Shown one piece after another: positions 37,034 to 45,477 of a stretch of 64,000 nt of DNA. A program made the translations under genes and the position numbers. Origin of the DNA: Marinobacter goseongensis (lineage in GTDB: Bacteria > Pseudomonadota > Gammaproteobacteria > Pseudomonadales > Oleiphilaceae); contig NZ_JAKZAI010000003.1 in assembly GCF_023156235.1 (NCBI RefSeq), positions 310,001 to 374,000 on the forward strand, written 5' to 3'. Below the pieces are notes generated by a model, which was not told the origin of the DNA, did no database searches, and was given only the letters and a program-made list of their open reading frames with translations. Position 1 is the stretch's first letter; each line of letters opens with the position of its first letter.

Positions 37034-37864
37034 TTACTCCACGCCGCTTCTCGCCAACAGCTGGCGATACCGTTCCAACACCTCTGCGTTCTCCTGCGGA
37101 TATTCCGGAGCCAGCCGCTGTAATTGCTCTGCAAGCATCGCCGCCACGATGGCCCGGGCCTGGGGCTTGCGGTCGCCGGGCACAACAAACCAGGGTGCCG
37201 CCGCGATATGAGTCGCGGCTACGGCTTCCTCCGCGAACGCTTCGTACTGCTGTCGCTTTTCCCAGCCATCAATATCCGATTGGTCAAACTTCCAGCGCTT
37301 GCGAGGCTTGTCGAGCCGCTTGAGCAGGCGCTGACGATGCTCATCCTCCGACAGGTTCAGCCAGACCTTGATCACCGTGGTGCCCTCTTCCACCAGGTGA
37401 CTCTCGAAATTCCGGATCGACCGGTACCGGTTCTGCCAGTGGTAACGTTCAGGCGGGTGAACAGGCCATACCCGTTCGGCGATCACTGCCTCGTGGTGGC
37501 TGCGATTGAACGCCACCATGTCACCAAACCCGGGCAGATAGGGCGTTACTCGCCAGAGAAAATCGTGCCGGGTTTCGGCCCCCTGGGGGCGGCTGAACGA
37601 CCAGGCGTGGAAACCGGCCGGGTCGGCGAAGGTCGCCAGGGTGCGGATCAGGCTGTCCTTACCACTGGTGTCCGGGCCGTGCACCACCAACAGCAGAGCG
37701 CGCTGCCGGTTGGCCCACAGCCGCCGCTGGTACTCGCCGATCTGCTCGAGACTGGCTTCCAACGCCGGCACGGCGCGATCATCGTCAAGCAGGGTCGGGT
37801 AGTCCCGGAAACGGGGTGTTTCCGGGTCGAACAGAAATGCGCGCGCGAACGCCGGTAACGTCAT
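37034..37864 (-). CDS. ppk2: polyphosphate kinase 2 family nucleotide phosphotransferase
   Basis: Transfers phosphate between polyphosphate and nucleotides. The 276-residue single-domain product has the PPK2 P-loop GPDTSGKD (63-70), lid motif VAFNRSHHEAVIAERVWPVHPPERYHWQNRYR (the R/H-rich lid with N-R-S-H-Y/H), and the Walker B-type ending VIKVWLNLSEDEHRQRLLKRLDKPRKRWKF. Length fits class I-III PPK2 enzymes that work on mono- or diphosphates. The preference for ADP, AMP or GDP cannot be read off. It lies 29 bases ahead of dadA on the same strand and may share its transcript. Confidence 0.88.
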   Translation of the reverse strand: MTLPAFARAFLFDPETPRFRDYPTLLDDDRAVPALEASLEQIGEYQRRLWANRQRALLLVVHGPDTSGKDSLIRTLATFADPAGFHAWSFSRPQGAETRHDFLWRVTPYLPGFGDMVAFNRSHHEAVIAERVWPVHPPERYHWQNRYRSIRNFESHLVEEGTTVIKVWLNLSEDEHRQRLLKRLDKPRKRWKFDQSDIDGWEKRQQYEAFAEEAVAATHIAAAPWFVVPGDRKPQARAIVAAMLAEQLQRLAPEYPQENAEVLERYRQLLARSGVE

Positions 37865-37993
37865 CAGAATGCTCCGTGCTACTGACTATCAGTCCGATAC
37901 AGGCCAACAATCGGACAAGCTGGTAAACTTACGCCATCAAATTCTCAGCATAGCAGTCAATGTTCCGGCTGCCCTGGAGTGTAATACCCGGCC

Positions 37994-38803
37994 ATGAGTA
38001 AAAAACGTCGCGAGATTCCCGTATTCGATCAACCCATCATCGAAACCCACTGCCATCTGGATTACCTCAAAGATCGCCCCCTTGAGGAGACACTGGCGGA
38101 GGCACAGCGGGTCAACATCGAGAAAGTGATCACCATCGCGGTGTCTCCGGACAACCTGGCGCGGGTGCGTGAACTCAGCCAGATTGCGCCCTGGGTCTAT
38201 GGCACCCAGGGCATCCACCCCCACGATGCGGAAAGTTATTCAGACGAGGTGGAAGCGGAGATTCGCGCCCATGCCGGCGACGACAAGATCGTGGCGGTGG
38301 GCGAGATCGGGCTGGACTACTTCTATGACAATGCCGACCGGGACGTGCAACGCCAGGTGTTCCGCCGCCAACTGCAGATCGCCTGTGACAGCGACCGGCC
38401 GGTGGTCATTCACAGCCGCGATGCCGACGACGACACCATTGCCATCCTCAGCGAGTTTGAGGCGACGCTCACGCGCCGGGGCGTGATCCACAGTTTCACC
38501 TCCGGCCCGGGTCTGGCGAAATACGCGCTGGATCAGGGCTGGTACCTCGGCTTCAACGGCATTACGACGTTCAACAAGGCTGAAAACGTGCGGGACATCG
38601 TGCGTATGGCGCCCATCGAACAGATTCTGCTGGAGACCGACTCACCGTTCCTGACACCGGTGCCCTATCGCGGTCGTGAAAATGCGCCGTTCTACATCCC
38701 GTTTGTGGCCGAGAAAATCGCCGAGGTGAAGGAACTGCCGCTGGATCAGGTGCTGGCGCATACCTATCAGAACAGCATCCGCACATTTTTCAACACACCC
38801 TGA
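37994..38803 (+). CDS. TatD-family metal-dependent hydrolase
   Basis: TIM-barrel metallohydrolase of 269 residues, related to DNase TatD and D-aminoacyl-tRNA deacylases. Metal-binding motifs: IETHCHLDYL (H-x-H), VGEIGLDYFYD (Glu), VVIHSRDA (His), IHSFTSG (His) and ETDSPFLTPVP (Asp). All five ligands are present. It has no signal peptide and is presumably cytosolic. It is not next to tatABC or holB, the usual neighbours of the named paralogs, so it is probably a YcfH/YjjV-like paralog. Confidence 0.88.
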   Translation: MSKKRREIPVFDQPIIETHCHLDYLKDRPLEETLAEAQRVNIEKVITIAVSPDNLARVRELSQIAPWVYGTQGIHPHDAESYSDEVEAEIRAHAGDDKIVAVGEIGLDYFYDNADRDVQRQVFRRQLQIACDSDRPVVIHSRDADDDTIAILSEFEATLTRRGVIHSFTSGPGLAKYALDQGWYLGFNGITTFNKAENVRDIVRMAPIEQILLETDSPFLTPVPYRGRENAPFYIPFVAEKIAEVKELPLDQVLAHTYQNSIRTFFNTP

Positions 38804-38822
38804 CCGCACCACCGGGGCTGCC

Positions 38823-41099
38823 CTAGGCCCCGGTATCTCCGGCGTCGAACAGACAGTAGCCGTTGCGGCCGGCCTGCTTGGCCCGGTACATGGCCTGGTC
38901 CGCCTGTCGCAGCAGCTGATCGCCATCCAGCTCGGCCGCTTGCGGGTATAACGTGACGCCGACACTACCGGATACTTCGACCATATGGTCCGCAACCCAG
39001 ACCGGCTCGGCGATTTCCAGCAACAGCCGTTTTAGCAGCTTCTCCAGGCTGGTACGGTCCTGAACGTTGACAATGATGGCGGCGAACTCATCGCCACCCA
39101 ACCGGGCCAGCGTGTCCTCTTCCCGCAGCATCGCGCGCATGCGGCTGGCCACTTCCACCAGCAATTCGTCGCCCGCGCCATGGCCGAAGGCATCGTTCAC
39201 CGGTTTGAAATGATCCAGGTCGATGTAGACCACGGCCAGATGATCGCCCTGCCTGCGGGCCTGTGCCATGGTCTGCTGGAGGCGGTCAGCAAACAACGAG
39301 CGGTTGGGCAGCTGGGTCAGCGCATCGTAGTGGGCCATGGTGCGGAGTTTGTTCTCCTGCTCCTTGAGACGACTGATGTCGCTGAAAATGCCGACAAAGT
39401 GCGTCAGCGTTTCACGCTCGTCGAGCACCCGGCTGACCGTCAGCGCAAGAGTCAGATTCTTGCCGTCGGCGCGTTTCGACACGAACTCGCCGGCCCAGAA
39501 CCCACGCTCCCTGGCTGTATGGAGAATGCCCGGCCCCTCCTCCATTGGCAGCGGCGGTAAACGGCCGGTGGCCCGCGCCCGCGAGTACCCGATCATCGAC
39601 GAGTAGGCGCCGTTGACGTCAATCACCATGCCGTGCTCGTCGGTGATGAAAATGGCTTCCCTGGCATGCTCGAACACGCTGGCGGCCAGGCGCTGGCGCT
39701 GCTCCGCCTGTTTTCGGCGGGTCACATCGTAGAGCGCACAGAGGATCACGTTGTCCTGTTCGCCGCCCTCATGGATAGGTGCCAACGTCATGTCCGCGCA
39801 CAGTTGGGAGCCATCTGCGCGCTCGAATATCCACTCTCCGCTTTCCACCAACCCCGCTCCGACCCTCGCCATCACCTCATCGACCTTGGCCGCCGAGCTC
39901 TCGCCACCCGGCTGCAACAGCGGCATGAAGGAAGCGACTGCCTTGTCCATCACGAACTCATGGGAGGGACACCGAAGCAGCTCAAGCGCCGCACGGTTGA
40001 AATCAAAAAAACGCCCATCGCGAATCATCAACATGGGCTGTGGCCAGCTCAGGATCAGTCGGCGCAAACGCCGCTGCTCCGTCGCCACCTGGCGCTTTTT
40101 GCGGCCCAGCCAAACCGAACTTGCCAACAGAAGGGCCAGCAACAGGCCCACCGCAACAACCCAGAACCGGTACTGATGAAAGGCATCCAGCCACGTCAGT
40201 TGGGGGGCATGGTCATAGGGCGCAACCCGCAGCTCACGGGCCAACAATTCCACGGACTGATAGTCTGCCGGAGGTGCAAAACCGGCGATACCGGCGGCGC
40301 GGGCTGCAGGGTCTTCGGCGCCCAGGGCAAACAGAGCGGAGGCAATGCGACGAACCCGAGCCTGATCCACGTGGGGAAGCGCCACCAGCGGCCATTCCGG
40401 GTACAGCCGGGTCGACACCTCATAAGGAAAACCGGAGAGATTCTGAGCATTCAATACCTTGAGCTGATCACGCAGGCGCGGGTTGTCCGCCGACATCTGC
40501 TCCAGAATGCCGGTCCGGATGAAGCCGGCGTCTACATCCCCGGCCAGCACCGAGCGCACCACTCGATCGTGGCTCCCCAGAAGCTTGATGCGGCCCCGGC
40601 GGCGAGGATCAACGCCCACCCCGATCAGTTCAAGCAGTTGGCTCTGGTAGCCACCGAGAAAATGCACGCCCGGGCTGGCGATAATCCGGCCATCAAGGTC
40701 CTCCAGACGGTTGATGTCGTCCCGCTGCCGGCGCGCTATGATCACGCCCCCCAGGCTCGCTGTGCTGGTCGCACCGGATTGGCTCAGCACCGTGGCGAGC
40801 ACTCCGGTTACACTGCGCTCACTGCGGATCACCAGAAAATGGCTGGGGTTGGTCAGAAACAGGTCCAACTGGTTGGCGGCGAGGGCACGGTTCATGTCGT
40901 CCTGCGCCAGTACTTCAAGGCGCACGTCCAGCCCGGTTTTCTCGCTCAGATAATCCGCCAGCGGCTGATACTGCATCAACATGACATCCGCCGGACGATA
41001 GGCGAACACTCCCAGGGTGATTCCCTCCTTTGCGGTGGCAATCGGCGCGTTCAGAACCAGCAGAAGAAACAACCAGGACAGTCGCTGCAGACGCTTCAC
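38823..41099 (-). CDS. diguanylate cyclase with PhnD-like periplasmic sensor and two PAS domains
   Basis: A 758-residue membrane sensor. A signal/anchor (residues 3-24) precedes a phosphonate/phosphite-binding (PhnD-like) domain at about 25-285: GVFAYRPADVMLMQYQPLADYLSEKTG, LTNPSHFLVIR and GDVDAGFIRTGIL are typical. One transmembrane helix lies at about 313-332. Two PAS domains follow (about 345-455 and 465-585), then GGDEF (about 600-750) with an intact LGGDEFAAI active site; no EAL domain is present. It should make cyclic di-GMP in response to a periplasmic ligand. The start is GTG 41099, which overlaps the stop of the upstream substrate-binding-protein gene (GTGA). Confidence 0.85.
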   Translation of the reverse strand: MKRLQRLSWLFLLLVLNAPIATAKEGITLGVFAYRPADVMLMQYQPLADYLSEKTGLDVRLEVLAQDDMNRALAANQLDLFLTNPSHFLVIRSERSVTGVLATVLSQSGATSTASLGGVIIARRQRDDINRLEDLDGRIIASPGVHFLGGYQSQLLELIGVGVDPRRRGRIKLLGSHDRVVRSVLAGDVDAGFIRTGILEQMSADNPRLRDQLKVLNAQNLSGFPYEVSTRLYPEWPLVALPHVDQARVRRIASALFALGAEDPAARAAGIAGFAPPADYQSVELLARELRVAPYDHAPQLTWLDAFHQYRFWVVAVGLLLALLLASSVWLGRKKRQVATEQRRLRRLILSWPQPMLMIRDGRFFDFNRAALELLRCPSHEFVMDKAVASFMPLLQPGGESSAAKVDEVMARVGAGLVESGEWIFERADGSQLCADMTLAPIHEGGEQDNVILCALYDVTRRKQAEQRQRLAASVFEHAREAIFITDEHGMVIDVNGAYSSMIGYSRARATGRLPPLPMEEGPGILHTARERGFWAGEFVSKRADGKNLTLALTVSRVLDERETLTHFVGIFSDISRLKEQENKLRTMAHYDALTQLPNRSLFADRLQQTMAQARRQGDHLAVVYIDLDHFKPVNDAFGHGAGDELLVEVASRMRAMLREEDTLARLGGDEFAAIIVNVQDRTSLEKLLKRLLLEIAEPVWVADHMVEVSGSVGVTLYPQAAELDGDQLLRQADQAMYRAKQAGRNGYCLFDAGDTGA

Positions 41100-42055
41100 A
41101 ACGGCCCCCGTGGGAGGAAGGACGCATCGCACAACCCTTTCAGATCAACCGGCATTTTGAGTAGCCCTTCCCTGAGCATCAGTTGGTTGAGACTGGCAGC
41201 CACCTGTTCGACACGGCCGCTCGGCGCCAGATACCGCTGGTTGGCAGAGAGGTCTGGCAGCATGACGGTCGCCAGGGCGCGGCGAACAGCCTCGGGCGTC
41301 ACCTGTTGGCGGGTGGCAATTCGGTAGACGGCATCATGAAAACTTCTCACCAGATGGCTCAGCCCCCTGAAATGGCCTGCCAGCAGATCCCTCAGCGCCG
41401 GTTTCAGTGTGCCGGCCCGTTCCCGATTCACCACGAGCACATCGAAAATCGTGTCCGGCAGGGAACGGCTGTCAAACAGTCGGACCGCCCCCCGGGTTTC
41501 CAGCACCGACGCCACAGGCTCATAACTGACGGATGCGTCAATCTCACCACGCTGCCAGGCCCGGGAATGCTGATGAACCGGAAGGTCGACAATCTCAAGG
41601 TCTGACGGCTCAAGGCCCGCCTGCTCCAGTGCCCTGAGGAGCATGATGGCGGGCGCTCCAGCGAGCTCTACCGCCACTTTTTTTCCCCGTAGATCGGCCA
41701 GTGACTGCATCCCCGCGCGGGCCATGATCACATCCGCACCTGCGGACACATCCATCACGGCAATCACCGTCAGCGGCACACCCAGAGCCATTACCCGTAG
41801 GGCTTCATCCAGTGTCACGGCGGCCGCATCAAGGCGCCCCTCACGCAGACCTCTGACGGACTCCGACCCGGTTCCGCCCTTGACCAGGGCGACGGTGTCT
41901 TTCAGCCAGCCAAATTCCTCGGCCAGATACAGAGACTCATAGCCGATCCAGGGGTGAACGCCAACCTGCAGTGGCGGTTTCCGACTGCAACCCGGAAGGC
42001 CGGCACCCGCCAGGGAAGCAGAAGCCAGCAATCCAATAAATTGGCGACGGCGCAT
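41096..42055 (-). CDS. orphan ABC-type substrate-binding lipoprotein (SsuA/NMT1-like)
   Basis: Periplasmic solute-binding protein of 319 residues. The signal has a twin Arg start (MRRRQFIGLLASASLAGAGLPGCS) with a lipobox LPGC, so it is lipid-anchored. The fold marks are HPWIGYESLYLAEEFGWLK, SVRGLREGRLDAAAVTLDEALRV and LADLRGKKVAVELAGAPAIMLLRALE, as in SsuA/TauA-type and thiamine-precursor binding proteins. There is no permease or ATPase gene nearby; instead its stop overlaps the start of the PhnD-GGDEF gene, suggesting sensing rather than transport. ATG 42055 has GGAG eight bases upstream. Confidence 0.82.
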   Translation of the reverse strand: MRRRQFIGLLASASLAGAGLPGCSRKPPLQVGVHPWIGYESLYLAEEFGWLKDTVALVKGGTGSESVRGLREGRLDAAAVTLDEALRVMALGVPLTVIAVMDVSAGADVIMARAGMQSLADLRGKKVAVELAGAPAIMLLRALEQAGLEPSDLEIVDLPVHQHSRAWQRGEIDASVSYEPVASVLETRGAVRLFDSRSLPDTIFDVLVVNRERAGTLKPALRDLLAGHFRGLSHLVRSFHDAVYRIATRQQVTPEAVRRALATVMLPDLSANQRYLAPSGRVEQVAASLNQLMLREGLLKMPVDLKGLCDASFLPRGPL

Positions 42056-42159
42056 GAACCAGACTCCGGGCGACTGCATGAATTATGACTAACGTTGTAT
42101 CACATAATAGACCGGCACAAGGCCGCCTTTCGTTCATAGGGCTCCGCGCGGCGTGAAAT

Positions 42160-43068
42160 CTAGTGAAAAGACAGAAAAACCCCCATCAGGACCGGAGACA
42201 GAAACGACAGTACAAAGCCCGAGGCAATGGCAACCGGCACGCAGGCCAGACCGCCGCTGCTGCGGATCACCGGGAGTGTGAAATCCATGGCGGTGGCCCC
42301 GCCATAGCCGATGGCCATGGCGGGGCGGCGGGCAATCAACAGCGGAATGATGGCCAGTGCGATAATTTCGCGGATCACGTCGTTGAGGAAGGCCACCCCT
42401 CCCCAGGCCGGCCCGAGGGCGTCACCCACTACAATGCCCGACAGCGAATACCAGCCAAAGCCGGAGGCCAGCGCCAGCGCGTCGTGCCACGGTAAGGCCA
42501 GAAGCGGCATCAGCGCCAGCCCCGCTAGCAGCGAACTGCCCGCCATCGCCAGTGCGATACCCAGCCCCTGACGGTTCATCAGCAGTTTGCGCAGGGACAA
42601 GCCGGCATTACGCAGCTGCAAACCAATCAGGAACAGCAGCAGCATCAGCGACCAGGTCGCCAGATCCTCCGCCAGCGGCAGATCCGGCAACAGAAAATAC
42701 CCGGCCAGCGCGCCGAAAGCCACCGCCGCTAGCGGTTTCAGGCCGGCCAGGAACAGGCGCTGATAGCCGGGGCGCGGAGCACTCTCCTCCTGCGCCACAC
42801 TCATGGGTTGCCAGCGGTGGAACAGCCAAAGACCGGCAAGATTCGCCACCAGCAACACCCCCACCAGTGCGGCCACCTGAATGGCCATGTCACCGAGCTG
42901 CTGGGTCAGCCCCTCCATCTGGCCAAGACCCAGCCCCAACAGGGCAAGAATGAAGTACACCAGAGCCTCCACGGTGTAATGGATCACCGTCATCAACCGC
43001 TGATTCTGCAGCGGCAGGGCAAAACCGAAAAACAAAGGGGCAAGAATCAGCAAGGCGCCGGTGAGCAT
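42160..43068 (-). CDS. lysO: L-lysine exporter LysO family protein
   Basis: Inner-membrane exporter of lysine and its toxic analogue thialysine (YbjE/DUF340 family), 302 residues against 299 in E. coli. Eight or more hydrophobic helices are visible. Diagnostic motifs: LLLFLIGLQLRNAGLSLRKLLMNRQG, LASGFGWYSLSGIVVGDALGP, FLNDVIREIIALAIIPLL and GGATAMDFTLPVIRSSGGLACVPVAI, which align with E. coli LysO throughout. It carries no other transporter partner. Lysine-responsive control is expected from the family but no leader element is visible. Confidence 0.9.
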   Translation of the reverse strand: MLTGALLILAPLFFGFALPLQNQRLMTVIHYTVEALVYFILALLGLGLGQMEGLTQQLGDMAIQVAALVGVLLVANLAGLWLFHRWQPMSVAQEESAPRPGYQRLFLAGLKPLAAVAFGALAGYFLLPDLPLAEDLATWSLMLLLFLIGLQLRNAGLSLRKLLMNRQGLGIALAMAGSSLLAGLALMPLLALPWHDALALASGFGWYSLSGIVVGDALGPAWGGVAFLNDVIREIIALAIIPLLIARRPAMAIGYGGATAMDFTLPVIRSSGGLACVPVAIASGFVLSFLSPVLMGVFLSFH

Positions 43069-43101
43069 GGTGTCCTCGAAACGGGGGTGGGGGTCTTGAA
43101 A

Positions 43102-43473
43102 TCAGTCGATGGGCTCGTACTGATCGGGATCAAACAGGTAGCGGCTGTCTATGGCTGCGGTATCGGTACGGAGATTGCGGGCAAGACGCTGGGCAGACAC
43201 CGACCACACCACGTGATCGGCGGGTCTGGGGTCGTAGTCATCCTCAAGCAGCGCTCCGGCAATGGCCCGCAGTACCGCTTCGGCACGCCCGACACTGCGG
43301 TAGGGGCCCTGGCACCGCTGCTTTTCCGGCTGGCCGGCGTCTGTACCGCTGAGGGCGACCAATGCCCAGATATCGGCACCCACCTGTTTTACATACAGTT
43401 CAACGCGGCGCTCTTCGCGCACCAGAACCAGCGCACGGAGCGGTGAGCGGCCATGGAAGTAGTGCAGTTTCAC
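43102..43473 (-). CDS. conserved hypothetical protein
   Basis: Soluble protein of 123 residues, starting at GTG 43473 with GGAG seven bases upstream. No domain is recognised. It begins KLHYFHGRSPLRALVLVREERRVELYV and ends with a Tyr/Asp-rich tail. Position-specific features such as PYRSVGRAEAVLRAIAGALLEDD suggest an alpha/beta fold. It is 18 bases downstream of the DUF2288 gene and upstream of lysO on the same strand, so the three are probably one transcript. Confidence 0.7.
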   Translation of the reverse strand: MKLHYFHGRSPLRALVLVREERRVELYVKQVGADIWALVALSGTDAGQPEKQRCQGPYRSVGRAEAVLRAIAGALLEDDYDPRPADHVVWSVSAQRLARNLRTDTAAIDSRYLFDPDQYEPID

Positions 43474-43491
43474 TGTCGCGCTCCGTCGCCG

Positions 43492-43812
43492 TCAGTGCAG
43501 TACATGGTCGCTGCGGTCCTGAACCAGTACCCAGGGCGCGACAACCACCGCCCAGAGCTCGGTTTTTTCATCGTACCAGGCCTGTGCACGCTCCGGGGCA
43601 ACGTCACCGATGCGGTTGTCTGCCATCCACTGCTGGAACTGCGCGGTGTTGTCCGCTGCCAGTTCGGCGGCCACATCCAGCAGGTCCAGATCCGGCTCGA
43701 CCCGGACAACATGCCCGCGCGCGTAGTAGGTCTGCAGGTCGTGCCAGCTGATTCGGGAGGTTTCGAGGTTCAGTTTGGTAAGTAATTCGTCGCGGGACGA
43801 TTTGGACGACAT
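43492..43812 (-). CDS. DUF2288 family protein
   Basis: Small protein of 106 residues with the DUF2288 pattern: LLTKLNLETSRISWHDLQTYYARGHVVRVEPDLDLLDVAAELAADN, then WMADNRIGDV and ELWAVVVAPWVLVQ. The family is common in Gammaproteobacteria and cyanobacteria and has no known function. GAGG lies six bases before the ATG. It begins the small transcript that includes the next hypothetical gene and probably lysO. Confidence 0.85.
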   Translation of the reverse strand: MSSKSSRDELLTKLNLETSRISWHDLQTYYARGHVVRVEPDLDLLDVAAELAADNTAQFQQWMADNRIGDVAPERAQAWYDEKTELWAVVVAPWVLVQDRSDHVLH

Positions 43813-43911
43813 AACGTGCCTCGGAGCCAGGAAATTACAGTTACAGATTACCCGTTCGACCTCCTCTAAACCAGTAGAACCGAATGGTTACCACTCGAGA
43901 ACGAGCAGTCT

Positions 43912-44307
43912 TCAGTCCAGCTTTTTCCAGATATCGCGGATCTTTTCAGACAACGTCATCGGATCGAAAGGCTTGGGAATGACGTCGACAGCGCCCTGTG
44001 CGAGATACTCTCTGACCTCCTCAGGCTGCACCTTAGCGGTCATGAAAATCGCGGGAGTATTGCGGAACTCCGGTCGTTCACGAATGGCACGCAGCGTCGA
44101 CGGCCCGTCCATCTGAGGCATCATGACATCCAGCAGGATCAACTGGGGGTTAAAGGCCTCCAGGTTCTCAAGCGCGCTGGCGCCGGAGCCACAGGCCTGC
44201 AAGGTGAAGCCTCCGACGGCTTCAAGAGCAAGCTCAGCAACGGCACGGATATCCTCCTCATCTTCAACCAGCATGATTCTCTGTAGCTGTGAGCCGGATC
44301 GAGTCAT
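43912..44307 (-). CDS. single-domain response regulator (CheY-like)
   Basis: Stand-alone receiver of 131 residues. The acidic pocket is VEDEED, the phosphorylated Asp is in LILLDVMMPQMDG, the switch Thr in IFMTAK and the conserved Lys in PKPFDP, so it is fully competent. It has no output domain, so it acts by protein contact or as a phosphate shuttle or sink. GAGGGA precedes the ATG. It is the last of three regulator genes on this strand, 24 bases after the HDOD gene, facing three histidine kinase genes. Confidence 0.93.
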   Translation of the reverse strand: MTRSGSQLQRIMLVEDEEDIRAVAELALEAVGGFTLQACGSGASALENLEAFNPQLILLDVMMPQMDGPSTLRAIRERPEFRNTPAIFMTAKVQPEEVREYLAQGAVDVIPKPFDPMTLSEKIRDIWKKLD

Positions 44308-44331
44308 CTACAAATCCCTCGTCTGTGATGC

Positions 44332-45477
44332 TTATCTCAGTGAATTGAGCCAGCTCTCGAGACCGAGCCGGCTGAGGAGCCTCTGACATTCGGGCGTTTC
44401 CATCCGGCCCTCTGCGATGAGCCCCGCAGCGCGCATGACCAGAAGGTCTTGCCTGACATCTTCACGGGCAAGGTAATGCACTGCACCAATCATTTGCCGG
44501 ATTGCCAGGGGCAGGCGCCACCGTACCTTCAGCTTATTACCGTAACGGTGCGCCCAATCCCTGAGCCCGCTCTCGATCTCCGAGTCGCTCAAGTCGCCGC
44601 CCTGATAGATAAACTCTTCCATCACCCGCAATACAGCCAGCTCTCCCATACGACTCAAGAGCCCAGCGGTCTGGAATTCCAGCGGTTTTTTGCCAAGAGC
44701 TAAGGCAATCTTCTGGGCTTCCAACCCGACAGTTTCTGCCTGAACCCCATAATATCCAGCGTTGCGGGCCAATGACTGGGGCTTCGAAGCGGTATCGGTA
44801 TCGAGCGCCAGTGCCAATGCCAACGCCTGGCTCAAGGCCATAGGCACGCCAATCACGGCAATCGCATCGTGAACCGTTCCTACCGGCTCGCCGATCCGGC
44901 GGAACGAGGACCGGTTTGCCACCTCAAGGAGCCTGGCACAAAGCGACGCCTCTGTTTGCCATATCTCAGCAAGCTGGGCAACAGAAAGGTCTTCCACGCG
45001 ATCTATCAAATCCAGAACCTTGGCAACATCCATCCGAGTCGGCATCTGCATACCCGCCTCAAGATTCTCGGACAGCATCTCAGCAAGTGTTCTGACCTCC
45101 TGTTGCTCCGGCAAAACCGCCTTGAGCATGTCATGAAGGCGACTATGGAGCATGTCCACTCGGAAAGGCTTGCTAATATATCCGCTGATGCCGTAATGCG
45201 CAGCGTTCAGGATGGAGTCACGATCCGCGCGACCGGTGACCATAACAACGGGCACCTGCTTATCGGCCGCCCGAATCTCTCGTAACAGACCGAGGCCCGA
45301 TCCGTCCGGCAGCGTCCAGTCGACAACGAAAAACCCCGGGGTTTTCGTGTGCCAGATCTTCAGAGCCTCCTGGACCGAAAAAGCCTTGAAGACCCGCAGA
45401 GCCGGATGCAGGCCAGCAACCACAGCCTCAAGAAGATCCGCCATCAGCTCGTCATCCTCGACAACAACCACATTCAC
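44332..45477 (-). CDS. response regulator with HDOD output domain
   Basis: The 381-residue product has a receiver domain (about 1-120; acidic VEDDE, phosphorylated Asp in FFVVDWTLPDG, Thr in VMVTGRAD, Lys in YISKPFRVD) and an HDOD domain (about 140-340; LCARLLEVANRSSFRR and QTAGLLSRMGELAVLRVMEEF). HDOD domains are HD-fold, usually non-catalytic, and work in signalling complexes. GTG 45477 overlaps the stop of the preceding gene (GTGA), showing tight coupling with the Hpt-GGDEF protein. Confidence 0.9.
   Translation of the reverse strand: MNVVVVEDDELMADLLEAVVAGLHPALRVFKAFSVQEALKIWHTKTPGFFVVDWTLPDGSGLGLLREIRAADKQVPVVMVTGRADRDSILNAAHYGISGYISKPFRVDMLHSRLHDMLKAVLPEQQEVRTLAEMLSENLEAGMQMPTRMDVAKVLDLIDRVEDLSVAQLAEIWQTEASLCARLLEVANRSSFRRIGEPVGTVHDAIAVIGVPMALSQALALALALDTDTASKPQSLARNAGYYGVQAETVGLEAQKIALALGKKPLEFQTAGLLSRMGELAVLRVMEEFIYQGGDLSDSEIESGLRDWAHRYGNKLKVRWRLPLAIRQMIGAVHYLAREDVRQDLLVMRAAGLIAEGRMETPECQRLLSRLGLESWLNSLR

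Noticed and set aside
39633..41327. 564-codon plus-strand frame
   Set aside because: Antisense to the PhnD-PAS-GGDEF gene; no motifs or ribosome-binding site.
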